Below are positions 34,001 through 41,046 of a stretch of DNA of 41,046 nucleotides, one piece after another. Under the pieces are notes generated by a model that saw only the letters and a list, made by a program, of their open reading frames with translations, ran no database searches and was not told the origin of the DNA. The number at the start of each line of letters is the position of its first letter. Within the stretch, counting starts at the first letter, position 1. A program made the position numbers and the translations under genes. The DNA is from Paracoccaceae bacterium (GTDB lineage: Bacteria > Pseudomonadota > Alphaproteobacteria > Rhodobacterales > Rhodobacteraceae): contig JAHDXW010000033.1 of the NCBI GenBank assembly GCA_023383015.1, positions 1 through 41,046 on the forward strand. The letters run 5' to 3'.

Positions 34001-34465
34001 TCAGTTCCGGAAGCGCGCGGTGAGCTGGTGCCAGGCGAAGGCCCGGCCGTCGGGGAAGACCGCCACGATGCGCTCGACCCCGGGGCGGACCTCGGTCTCG
34101 CCGAGGAAGGCCACGGCCTCTCCCGTCTCGAGCGCCGCGCCGATGGCCGCGGCATCGAAGCAGGAGAACCAGCCGGGCGCGACCAGTGGAACGGGTTCGG
34201 CGTGGATGACGTAGGTCTCGGTCAGCGTCGCAAGGCTCATCTCCAGACGGAAGCAGGCGCGGAAGCGGATCGGCGAGCTGTCCGAATCGATGCCCTCGAA
34301 GCCTGCGACGGCGACCGGCTGCGGCGCGCCCCCGCCCACCGGGGTGAGGCGGATCTCGGCCTCCGCGACGGGGGTGTAGAATGCGTGCACCTGCAGCCAG
34401 TACATCGCCACCCCGGCGACGAGCCCCGCGATCACCAGCGCCCCCGCGACCAGCCGGCCATTCAC
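34001..34465 (-). CDS. DUF6446-like membrane-anchored protein
   Basis: The 154-residue product has an N-terminal signal anchor (about 5-24, [20 protein letters not shown]), then a periplasmic domain with [39 protein letters not shown] and a closing [16 protein letters not shown]. Two Cys residues (in RACF and FSCF) could form a disulfide. I recall this pattern as DUF6446, found between glyQ and glyS in Rhodobacterales. Its role is unknown. The start is GTG34465, which overlaps the glyQ stop (GTGA); no ATG is available near the anchor. The tight placement shows it is translated together with the synthetase subunits. Confidence 0.8.
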   Translation of the reverse strand: MNGRLVAGALVIAGLVAGVAMYWLQVHAFYTPVAEAEIRLTPVGGGAPQPVAVAGFEGIDSDSSPIRFRACFRLEMSLATLTETYVIHAEPVPLVAPGWFSCFDAAAIGAALETGEAVAFLGETEVRPGVERIVAVFPDGRAFAWHQLTARFRN

Positions 34466-35379
34466 GCCCCGCCCGCCTCGGTGTCGAGGAACGCATCCGC
34501 GCAGGCCTTCGCCAGCGCCCGCACCCGGCCGATGTAGGCCTGCCGCTCGGTCGGCGAGATGACGCCGCGGGCGTCGAGCAGGTTGAAGAGGTGGCTGGCC
34601 TTGATGCACTGGTCGTAGGCGGGGTGGGCCATGACGATCGTGCGGCCGGCGGCGTCGGGCTGCGGCGCGGCGAGAATCTGCCGGCAGGCGGCCTCGGCGT
34701 CGTCGAAGTGGCGCAGCAGCAGGGCGGTGTCGGCGGCCTCGAAGTTGAAGCGGGAGTATTCGCGCTCGGTCTGGCGGAAGATGTCGCCGTAGGCGAGCGC
34801 AATCGGCGCGGCGGGGTGGTTGAAGGGCATGTCCATGACGTGGTCGACGCCGAGGACATACATCGCCAGCCGCTCGAGCCCGTAGGTCAGCTCGCCCGCG
34901 ACGGGCCGGCAGTCGTGCCCGCCGACCTGCTGGAAATAGGTGAACTGGCTGACCTCCATGCCGTCGCACCAGACCTCCCAGCCAAGGCCCCAGGCGCCCA
35001 GCGTCGGGCTTTCCCAGTCGTCCTCGACGAAGCGGATGTCGTGCAGCGCCGGGTCGAGCCCGATCGCGGCGAGCGAGCCGAGGTAGAGCTCCTGCAGGTC
35101 GGGCGGCGAGGGTTTGATGATCACCTGGAACTGGTAGTAGTGCTGCAGGCGGTTGGGGTTCTCGCCGTAGCGGCCGTCGGTCGGCCGGCGCGAGGGCTGG
35201 ACGTAGGCCGCCGCCCACGGCCGCGGGCCGAGCGCGCGCAGCGTTGTGGCCGGGTGGAAGGTGCCGGCGCCGACCTCCATGTCGTAGGGCTGCAGGATGG
35301 CGCAGCCGCGCGCGCCCCAGTAGGACTGGAGCCGCAGGATCACGTCCTGGAAGCTGCGGGGCGGCGGACGAGCGGACAT
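34462..35379 (-). CDS. glyQ: Glycine-tRNA ligase alpha subunit
   Basis: GlyQ is the catalytic class II alpha chain that activates glycine and charges tRNA-Gly together with GlyS. The 305 residues include [77 protein letters not shown] and the class II motif region [28 protein letters not shown] and the TYGLER motif 3 Arg are present. It is the first gene of the operon with the DUF6446 and glyS genes. Upstream, 171 bases separate it from the divergent secreted protein gene; I see no defined promoter there. Confidence 0.97.
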   Translation of the reverse strand: MSARPPPRSFQDVILRLQSYWGARGCAILQPYDMEVGAGTFHPATTLRALGPRPWAAAYVQPSRRPTDGRYGENPNRLQHYYQFQVIIKPSPPDLQELYLGSLAAIGLDPALHDIRFVEDDWESPTLGAWGLGWEVWCDGMEVSQFTYFQQVGGHDCRPVAGELTYGLERLAMYVLGVDHVMDMPFNHPAAPIALAYGDIFRQTEREYSRFNFEAADTALLLRHFDDAEAACRQILAAPQPDAAGRTIVMAHPAYDQCIKASHLFNLLDARGVISPTERQAYIGRVRALAKACADAFLDTEAGGA

Positions 35380-35550
35380 GGGGCCATCCTCGGCCGTCGG
35401 AAGGGGGTGCGGTGCGGCGGCGGGCGCGCAGCCTCTTTAGGCAAGCCCCCGGGTGCGGTCAACCGGCCGCTGGCAGAGATGTGAGGTGCCGCCGGCACCG
35501 CGGCTCTGCTAGGGTCCGGGCCCGCGGGAGGCAGGGCCGGGGAGCGGAAG

Positions 35551-37374
35551 ATGCGGGCATGGATGGCGCTTGCGGCGCTGGCGGTGGTCTGCGTGCTGGC
35601 GGCGGGGCAGGGCGCGCGCGCCCAGCAGGCCACGAGCTACGTGCAGATCGAGGCGCAGCCGACACGGGCGGAGGCGGAGGTGCGCGCGCGCGCCTACGCC
35701 GGCGCCTTCGCCGAGGTCAACGGCTTCCGGCTGGCCTCGGGCTGGTGGGCGATCGCGCTCGGCCCCTTTGCGCGGGAGGTGGCGGCGGCGCGGCTTGCCG
35801 AGCTTCGCCGCGAGCGGCTGATCCCCCCCGACAGCTTCCTTGCCGAAGAGCGCAGCTACGGGCCGCGCTTCTGGCCGCCGGCGGAGCCGGCGCCGGCCAC
35901 GCCCGGCGGAACGGCGGCGGCGGGCGATGCGGCCCCCGGGACGGCCGGCGGCGACCGGCCGCCCGAAGTGGCATCGGCGGCCCCCGGGACAGCGGCCCCC
36001 GCCCCCGCCCCCGCCCCGGCCCCGGCCGCGGCGGCGCAGGCCGACGAGACGGTGGCCGAGGCGCGCCGGTCGGAGGCCGCGCTGTCGCGTGCCGAGCGCG
36101 AGGCACTGCAGGTGGCCCTGCAGTGGAAGGGCTTCTACGGTGCGGCGGTCGACGGCGCCTTCGGGTCGGGTACGCGGGCGGCCATGTCGGCCTGGCAGGC
36201 CGACCGCGGCTACGAGCCGACCGGCGTGCTGACCGGCCGCCAGCGGGCCGAACTGCTGGCCGGCTACGAGGCCGAGATCGCCGCGCTGGGGCTCGAGACG
36301 GTCCGCGACGAGCCCACCGGAATCGCCGCGACGCTGCCGCTGGCGCTGGTCGAGTTCGCCGGCTACGCCCCGCCCTATGCGCGCTTCGAGCCACGGGACG
36401 GCAGCGGCCTGCGCATCCGCCTGCTCAGCCAGACCGGCGGAGGGCCGGCGCTGGCGGCGCTCTACGCTGCGGTCGCGGCCTCGCCATCGATGCCGCCCGA
36501 CGGGCCGCGGGCGCTGGGGCCGACGAGCTTCACGATCCGCGGCATCGGCCCTGCGGGCGAGAGCCTCGCCTATGCCGAGACCCGCGGCGGGCTGATCAAG
36601 GGCTATCTGGTGGACTGGGACGGCCGGGCGACAGCGCGCATGCCGCGGGTGCTGGACGCGCTGCGGGCGGGCTTCCAGCCCTTCGGCACGCATGCCCTCG
36701 ACCCCGGGCACGGAACGCCGCTGGCCGTGGACCGGACGGCGCTGATGGCGGGGGTGGAACCCGCGGCCCCGCTGCGGGCCCGCTCGGGGGTGTTCGTCGA
36801 TGCCGCCGGAGCGGTGCTGACCACCGCCGAGGCGGTGGCCGGCTGCGGGCGCATCATGCTGGACGCGGCCTACCCGGCCGACGTCGTCCACCGCGATGCG
36901 GCGCGGGGGCTGGCGGTGCTGCGGCCGCAGGCGCCGCTGTCGCCGCGCGGGGTGGCCTCGCTGCGGGCCGAGGCGCCGGCGCTGCCGGTGGCGGTGGCGG
37001 TGGCCGGCTTCTCCTGGGGCGAGGTGCTGCCGCGGCCGGTGCTGACCTTCGGGCGGATCGCCGCGGCCGGCGGGCTTGACGGGGCCGAGGGCCGGGCGCG
37101 GCTGGACCTGGCCGCGCTGGCGGGCGATGCCGGCGGGCCGGTGCTGGATGCCGGCGGCGCGGTGGTCGGCATCCTGCTGACGGCCGGCGGGGAGCAGGAC
37201 GGCCGGCTCCTGCCCGCGGGTGTCGCCGAGGCCGCCGACGCGGCTGCGGCCGCGACGGTGATGGCCGCCGCGGGGCTGGCGCCGCGCCCGCCCGAAACAG
37301 CCGGCGCGCTGGCGGCCGATGAGCTTGCCCGGGTCGCCGACAGGATGACGGTGCTGGTCACCTGCTGGCCCTAG
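35551..37374 (+). CDS. Secreted SPOR-like / peptidoglycan-binding / degenerate trypsin-like protein
   Basis: The 607-residue product has a signal peptide (1-25, ending ARAQQ). Residues 28-85 resemble a SPOR domain (SYVQIEAQPTRAEAEVRARA, WWAIALGPF). After an Ala/Pro linker comes a PG-binding type 1 domain at about 178-237 (LQVALQWKGFYGAAVDGAFG, TRAAMSAWQADRG). Residues 413-545 have the strand pattern of a trypsin-like protease, but the catalytic positions are replaced: Glu427 for His (VLTTAEAVAGC), Gly453 for Asp (RGLAVLR) and Ala527 for Ser (GDAGGPV). It is therefore probably a cell-wall-bound pseudo-protease acting by binding. Relatives in Rhodobacterales are annotated as serine proteases. 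Confidence 0.82.
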   Translation: MRAWMALAALAVVCVLAAGQGARAQQATSYVQIEAQPTRAEAEVRARAYAGAFAEVNGFRLASGWWAIALGPFAREVAAARLAELRRERLIPPDSFLAEERSYGPRFWPPAEPAPATPGGTAAAGDAAPGTAGGDRPPEVASAAPGTAAPAPAPAPAPAAAAQADETVAEARRSEAALSRAEREALQVALQWKGFYGAAVDGAFGSGTRAAMSAWQADRGYEPTGVLTGRQRAELLAGYEAEIAALGLETVRDEPTGIAATLPLALVEFAGYAPPYARFEPRDGSGLRIRLLSQTGGGPALAALYAAVAASPSMPPDGPRALGPTSFTIRGIGPAGESLAYAETRGGLIKGYLVDWDGRATARMPRVLDALRAGFQPFGTHALDPGHGTPLAVDRTALMAGVEPAAPLRARSGVFVDAAGAVLTTAEAVAGCGRIMLDAAYPADVVHRDAARGLAVLRPQAPLSPRGVASLRAEAPALPVAVAVAGFSWGEVLPRPVLTFGRIAAAGGLDGAEGRARLDLAALAGDAGGPVLDAGGAVVGILLTAGGEQDGRLLPAGVAEAADAAAAATVMAAAGLAPRPPETAGALAADELARVADRMTVLVTCWP

Positions 37375-37441
37375 CGCGGCGGAATCATGGGGTCTTGCCG
37401 GCACCGGGACATTGCCCTCCCGCGCGCGTCCCGTGCGGCCT

Positions 37442-37463
37442 GCCCGGCCGCGGGCGGCCGGGC
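37442..37463. terminator. GC hairpin between convergent genes
   Basis: GCCCGGCC (37442-37449), six bases, GGCCGGGC (37456-37463) lies in the 138-base gap between the pseudo-protease and thioesterase genes. Several other GC palindromes follow, and there is no T-run. Confidence 0.4.
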
Positions 37464-37512
37464 CCGGGCGGGGCGGGCGCCGCCGGAGGCGCGGCCGGCC
37501 GGCACCCGCCGG

Positions 37513-37962
37513 TCAGGACGCAGCGGCCTCGCCGGCGACGGCGATCATCGTGCCCTGCCGCAGGGCGAGGGTCCGGCCGCCGTCGTCGGCGACCTCGGCG
37601 GTCACGACCGTCAGCCGCCGGCCGGAGCGCACCACGCGCCCCTCGGCCACAAGCCGCGGCCCGGTGGCCGGGGCGAGCAGGTTGATCTTCATCTCGACGG
37701 TCAGCACCTCGGTGCCGGGCGGCATCAGCGTCAGTGCGGCATAGCCTGCGGCGCTGTCGCCGAGAGCGAAGGCCAGGGCGGCATGGCCGAAGCCCTGCTG
37801 CTGGCGCGCCTGCGGCAGGACCGGCGCGGCGATCCGGCAGCGGCCCGGGCCAAGCGCGTCGATCGATGCGCCGAAGGTGGCCATCATCGTCTGCCGGGCG
37901 AAGCTCGCGCGGACGCGCGCGACAGCCTCCTGCGACAGGTCGTCCGGAGCGGCGGCGGGCAT
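37513..37962 (-). CDS. PaaI-family hotdog thioesterase
   Basis: The 149-residue product has the single hotdog fold of PaaI thioesterases, which cleave acyl- or aryl-CoA esters. The long central helix region reads GFGHAALAFALGDSAAGYAAL, with the catalytic-type Asp in GDSAAGYA, and the following strands VLTVEMKINLLAPATG and RLVAEGRVVRSGRRLTVVTAEV match the family (the usual Asn appears in KINLLAP). The HGG of many members is here HAA. The physiological substrate is unknown; no phenylacetate genes are nearby. ATG37962 follows CGGGAAACG. It is divergent from the LytTR gene with a 70-base gap. Confidence 0.85.
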   Translation of the reverse strand: MPAAAPDDLSQEAVARVRASFARQTMMATFGASIDALGPGRCRIAAPVLPQARQQQGFGHAALAFALGDSAAGYAALTLMPPGTEVLTVEMKINLLAPATGPRLVAEGRVVRSGRRLTVVTAEVADDGGRTLALRQGTMIAVAGEAAAS

Positions 37963-38032
37963 GACGTTTCCCGTTGACAGCGGGGGCGTTCCCGCAACCT
38001 TCACAACTGCGATAACAGGTGCCCCGGAGGCG
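37963..38032. promoter_or_regulatory. Short divergent promoter region with CGTT repeats
   Basis: This 70-base gap between the thioesterase and LytTR genes must hold both promoters. TTGACA stands at 37974-37979 and GATAAC, a possible -10 for the LytTR gene, at 38011-38016. ACGTTTCCC (37964-37972) and GCGTTCCCG (37986-37994) start 22 bases apart, the spacing of LytTR-type direct repeats. GCGGG/CCCGC (37980-37984 and 37991-37995) form a small inverted repeat. Confidence 0.3.
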
Positions 38033-38899
38033 ATGCAACCCCCGGGGCGGGCAGGGGGGATGCTCGGGGATTTCGCCCGGCGGCTTGGCGACCGCCGCCT
38101 GCTGACGGCGGCAGGGACGGTGGCGGTCATGGTCGGGCTGCTGGGCCCGTTCGGCACCTACCTCGTCAGCGGGCCGGTGGCACGCATCTTGTTCTGGGTC
38201 GGGGTGATCGGCGCGTCGCTGCCCGTCGCGGTCGGGTGCCGGGTGGTCGTGGAGCACCACCTTGCCGGCCACGGCCGCTGGACCCGGGCGCTGGCCGTCT
38301 GCACCGGCTTCACGGCGCTCTACGCACCCCTGCTGCAGGGGTTCATCCATGCGCGCACCGGGCCCGAGCACATGCTGTGGATGAACTTCGGCGAGATCGC
38401 GGCTTCGGTCTTCCTGATCGCGCTGACGGTGAACGTGATCGACCACGCTGTCGGTCTCGGCGCCGTGCGGACGCCTGTCGCGCGGCCCGCGATGGCCCCC
38501 GAGCGGCGTGCCCTGACACCGCCACCTTCGGCCCCCGCGGCGGATGCGCCGCCGCTGCCCGCCCCGGAGACGCCCGCCCCGCTGCCGCGGCTGGTCGCCC
38601 GCCTTCCCGAGGCCTTGCGTGCCGAGGTGCTGCTGGTCAGCGCGAACGACCATTACGTCACCGTCCGCACCCTCCGCGGGGAGGCCGAGATACTCCTGCG
38701 ATTCGGCGATGCCGTGGCCGAGCTTGACGGCATCGAGGGGGTGCGGGTGCACCGCTCGCACTGGGTGGCGCGGCGGGCCGTCGTGGGCACGGGCCGGGCA
38801 GGCGGGAGAGTGATGCTGCAGCTGTGCGACGGCACCCGCGTGCCGGTCAGCCGCCGCAGCCGGCTGGCGCTTGCCGCGCTGGGCCTCGATGGGGGCTGA
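38033..38899 (+). CDS. Membrane-bound LytTR-domain transcriptional regulator
   Basis: The 288-residue product has four predicted membrane segments in its first half (about 24-44, 50-70, 84-104 and 116-140), a Pro/Ala-rich linker, and a C-terminal LytTR DNA-binding domain (about 197-285). That domain shows LLVSANDHYVTVRTLRGEAE, GIEGVRVHRSHWVARRAV and DGTRVPVSRRSRLAL, the usual beta-rich pattern. It is probably a one-component regulator that senses a membrane signal. ATG38033 is used; GGAGG lies only two bases before it, so ATG38060, after a G-run, is an alternative. It is convergent with pdeM and divergent from the thioesterase gene. Confidence 0.85.
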   Translation: MQPPGRAGGMLGDFARRLGDRRLLTAAGTVAVMVGLLGPFGTYLVSGPVARILFWVGVIGASLPVAVGCRVVVEHHLAGHGRWTRALAVCTGFTALYAPLLQGFIHARTGPEHMLWMNFGEIAASVFLIALTVNVIDHAVGLGAVRTPVARPAMAPERRALTPPPSAPAADAPPLPAPETPAPLPRLVARLPEALRAEVLLVSANDHYVTVRTLRGEAEILLRFGDAVAELDGIEGVRVHRSHWVARRAVVGTGRAGGRVMLQLCDGTRVPVSRRSRLALAALGLDGG

Positions 38900-38962
38900 A
38901 GGGCTCGTGTCCCGCGGAGGCGGGCGCAGGGGCAGGGGCGGCGGGGGCTCTGCCGGCCGCGG

Positions 38963-39631
38963 TCAGGGGCAGGGCGGGGCGGCGGGCACCAGCGGCAGGA
39001 CGATGCCGCCGCCGCCGGTCATGACGGCGCGTGCGGGCGGGCGGACCAGCGCCGCGAGCGCCGGCGCATCGGCCGAAAGCCCGCCGGTGTAGGTGCCGAA
39101 GGCGGGCAGGATCACCCTCCCGGCGTCGATCACGAAGCAGGGCCGGCTGAGGCCACCGATCCGCGCCTTGGGGTGGTAGTGGCCCGAGACCTCGCCCGCG
39201 GCCTCCGGCAGGGCGATGTGGCGGAAGGCCAGCGGGCCCTCCCGCCACATACCGCGATGGGTGGCGCCGGGGCCGGGCGGGCCGGGGTCGTGGTTGCCGG
39301 CGATCCACACCCACAGCCGGCCGGCAGCGAGGCGGGCAAGGTCGCGCCCGGCGCTCTCGGCCAGCCCGAGGGCGGCGTCGGGATCATCGAAGCTGTCGCC
39401 GAGGCAGAGCACCGTGGCCGGGGCAAGCGCGTCGACCTCGGCCGCCAGCCGGGCCAGCGTGTCGGCGGTCTCGTAGGGCGGCAAGAGCGGGCCGCCGCGG
39501 CGCGCCAGCCGCTCGGCCTTGCCCAGATGCAGGTCGGCCACCGCCAGCAGCCGCGCCGCCGGCCACCAGAGGGCGCCGGAGGGCCGTGCGACCAGCGCCG
39601 CGCCGCACAGGGTGAAGGCATGTCCGTTCAT
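38963..39631 (-). CDS. pdeM: Ligase-associated DNA damage response endonuclease PdeM
   Basis: The 222-residue protein is a calcineurin-like metallophosphoesterase. The metal ligands are in order: Asp and His of VADLHLGKAERLAR, the Asp of LCLGDSFDD, GNHDPG, and the two His of VSGHYHPKA. The ADLHLGK and GHYHPKA forms are those of the PdeM family. PdeM usually stands with a DNA ligase and an Lhr-type helicase in a DNA repair cluster, but neither is present in the window, so it is an orphan here. ATG39631 opens MNGHAFTLCGAALVARPSGA, as in relatives. It is transcribed in the same direction as the HlyD-family gene upstream, 86 bases away. Confidence 0.9.
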   Translation of the reverse strand: MNGHAFTLCGAALVARPSGALWWPAARLLAVADLHLGKAERLARRGGPLLPPYETADTLARLAAEVDALAPATVLCLGDSFDDPDAALGLAESAGRDLARLAAGRLWVWIAGNHDPGPPGPGATHRGMWREGPLAFRHIALPEAAGEVSGHYHPKARIGGLSRPCFVIDAGRVILPAFGTYTGGLSADAPALAALVRPPARAVMTGGGGIVLPLVPAAPPCP

Positions 39632-39717
39632 GACCTGTTCCTATCCGAGCCGGGGCCCCGGCCGCAAGGGCGCCGCTGCCGCCCGGGGCGGGCGGGACGG
39701 GGCCGTGCGGGCAGGGG

Positions 39718-41046
39718 TCAGGCCTCGCGGAAGGCGCGGTTGAAGTAGACGGCGAGGGGGCGCAGCAGGTAGGCGAGCGGGCTGCGCGCCTCGGTCTCGA
39801 TGAAGGCCTCCACCGGCATGCCCGGAAGCAGCGTCTGGCCGGCCAGCTTGGCCGCCTCGCCCTCGGCCAGCACGATCTCGGCGCGGTAGAAGCTCGCCTG
39901 GGTGCGCTCGTCGGTGAACGCGTCGGCCGAGACCATCGTCACCTGCCCGAAGACGTCGGGTTCGTTGCGGCGGTTGAAGGCGGGGAACATCAGCACCACC
40001 CGCTGGCCGATTCGCACCTGGTCGATGTCGGCCGGATCGACGCGGGCGGCGATCACCAGCGGGCGGTCCTGGGGGACGAGGAACATCAGCGGCTCGGCCG
40101 CGCGCACGACCGCGCGCGGGGTGGTGACCTGAAGGCCGAGCACGGTACCGGCGACGGGGGCCCGGATCTCGAGCCGGTCGATCTGCTCGCCGAGGGCGCG
40201 GCGGCGCTCGGCCAGCTCGAGCTCGCGGAAGCCGAGGTCGCGCAGCTGGGCGAGCGCCTCCTCCTGGCGGCGGGCGTGCAGACGGGTGATCTCGAGCTCG
40301 ATCTCGGTGATCCGCTCGCCGGTCTGGGCTTTCGCGGCGGAAAGCTCGCCCAGCATGCCCTGCAGCCGCGCCTCCTCGCGCTGGAGGGCGAGGACGCGGC
40401 TGGCCTGGGCGAGCCCGCGCTCGAGCAGCGACTGCTGGGCGGCGAGTTCCTCGGCGATCAGGCGGCTCTGGGTCGCGAGCGCGGCCAGCTGGGCGTCGAT
40501 GCCCACGATCTGCGCCTCGGCCTGGCCCGCACGGCGGCCGAGCTGCTCGATCTGCCGGGCAAGCGTTTCAACCCGGGCGGCGAACAGCCGCGCCTGGCCT
40601 TCCATCAGCGCCGCCACATCCGGCTGGGCGGCGGCGGCGGCGACAAGCTCGGCGGGGAATTCGGGGGCGGCGGCATCGTCGCGCTCGGCCTCGAGCCGGC
40701 CGCGGCGGGCGAGGATCTCGTAGAACTGGGTCTCGACGATGGCCCGTTCCGACCGCAGGAGCGACCCGTCAAGCCGCAGCAGCACGGTGCCGGCGCCGAC
40801 CCGCGCGCCCTCGGACACCAGAACCGCCTCGACCACCCCGCCGTCGGGGTGCTGGACGACCTGGCGGTTCTGCTCCACCTCGATGCGCCCCGAGGCGATC
40901 ACGGCGCCCGAGATGCGGGCGGCGAGGCTCCAGCCGCCGAAGCCGCCGACCAGCAGGAGGATCGAGACGAAGCCCGCCACAAGCGGGCCGCGGGCCGACC
41001 AGCGGCGGGCGGGGTCGGCGCCGGGGGCCGGCGCGGCGGGGCCGGT
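39718..41046 (-). CDS. HlyD-family type I secretion periplasmic adaptor, N terminus outside window
   Basis: The frame is open to the right edge, so the first residues of the protein are missing. The visible 442 residues start in the cytoplasmic tail ([15 protein letters not shown]), followed by the membrane anchor ([18 protein letters not shown]) and the first lipoyl half ([38 protein letters not shown]). A long coiled coil (about 100-290) leads to the second half, [20 protein letters not shown], and the C-terminal [20 protein letters not shown] and PGMPVEAFI. This protein links an inner-membrane ABC exporter to a TolC-type outer channel. The ABC ATPase gene would be expected just beyond the edge. 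Confidence 0.92.
   Translation of the reverse strand, partial: TGPAAPAPGADPARRWSARGPLVAGFVSILLLVGGFGGWSLAARISGAVIASGRIEVEQNRQVVQHPDGGVVEAVLVSEGARVGAGTVLLRLDGSLLRSERAIVETQFYEILARRGRLEAERDDAAAPEFPAELVAAAAAQPDVAALMEGQARLFAARVETLARQIEQLGRRAGQAEAQIVGIDAQLAALATQSRLIAEELAAQQSLLERGLAQASRVLALQREEARLQGMLGELSAAKAQTGERITEIELEITRLHARRQEEALAQLRDLGFRELELAERRRALGEQIDRLEIRAPVAGTVLGLQVTTPRAVVRAAEPLMFLVPQDRPLVIAARVDPADIDQVRIGQRVVLMFPAFNRRNEPDVFGQVTMVSADAFTDERTQASFYRAEIVLAEGEAAKLAGQTLLPGMPVEAFIETEARSPLAYLLRPLAVYFNRAFREA

Overview
The window is a very GC-rich, gene-dense stretch of an alphaproteobacterial chromosome, most likely from the Rhodobacterales (Rhodobacter/Paracoccus-like family). The evidence is protein similarity recalled from memory, not a search: the aa3 oxidase subunit I, the DUF2244, DUF2842 and DUF6446 proteins, the rpiA-gor pair and the hflK-hflC-DUF2065-degP block all look like the versions of that group. 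Nothing in the window looks mobile. I see no rRNA, tRNA, CRISPR array, insertion sequence or integrase, so most of it is core chromosome with a few less ordinary genes.

Layout. 1-2.3 kb: the end of a LuxR-type regulator, then ctaD. 2.3-4.2 kb: a secreted protein with three Cys/Trp repeats, divergent from a DUF2244 membrane protein; an FNR-type box lies between them. 4.2-9.7 kb: a metabolic patch with a metal-site-less M24/creatinase-fold protein overlapping a class I glutamine amidotransferase, a lone pxpA, a methyltransferase, an EamA exporter, and a thiamine pyrophosphokinase whose 3' end overlaps the exporter gene. 9.8-12.1 kb: a 750-residue Ala/Pro-rich protein of unknown function. 12.2-16.1 kb: DUF2842-purA, secG and pyrG. 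16.1-20 kb: sdaA, rpiA, gor. 20-24 kb: hflK-hflC-DUF2065-degP, a membrane-protease quality-control operon. 24.2-28.1 kb: a polysaccharide chain-length/co-polymerase protein and its BY-kinase-like ATPase, divergent from a GT4 glycosyltransferase. 28.1-29.8 kb: an Lrp/AsnC regulator divergent from alanine dehydrogenase. 29.9-31.8 kb: mscL, a glutathione transferase and a phosphoribosyltransferase. 31.9-35.4 kb: glyQ-DUF6446-glyS operon. 35.5-41 kb: a secreted SPOR/PG-binding/pseudo-protease protein, a PaaI thioesterase divergent from a membrane LytTR regulator, pdeM, and a truncated type I secretion adaptor.

Genes that probably work together: hflKC, the DUF2065 protein and DegP in envelope protein quality control; the BY-kinase-like protein, the Wzz/GumC-like protein and the glycosyltransferase in exopolysaccharide synthesis; the Lrp regulator with alanine dehydrogenase; glyQ and glyS as one tetrameric synthetase. 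Convergent gene pairs are often separated by strong GC hairpins (2296, 12129, 24057, 29844, 37442).

I did not find an obvious large undescribed system. The best leads are: the three-repeat secreted protein with a class II-like FNR promoter; a trypsin-fold pseudoenzyme with all three catalytic positions replaced; a low-GC patch with direct repeats inside glyS; a possible switch-like RNA leader on pyrG; and three GATACT repeats with helical spacing between lrp and ald.
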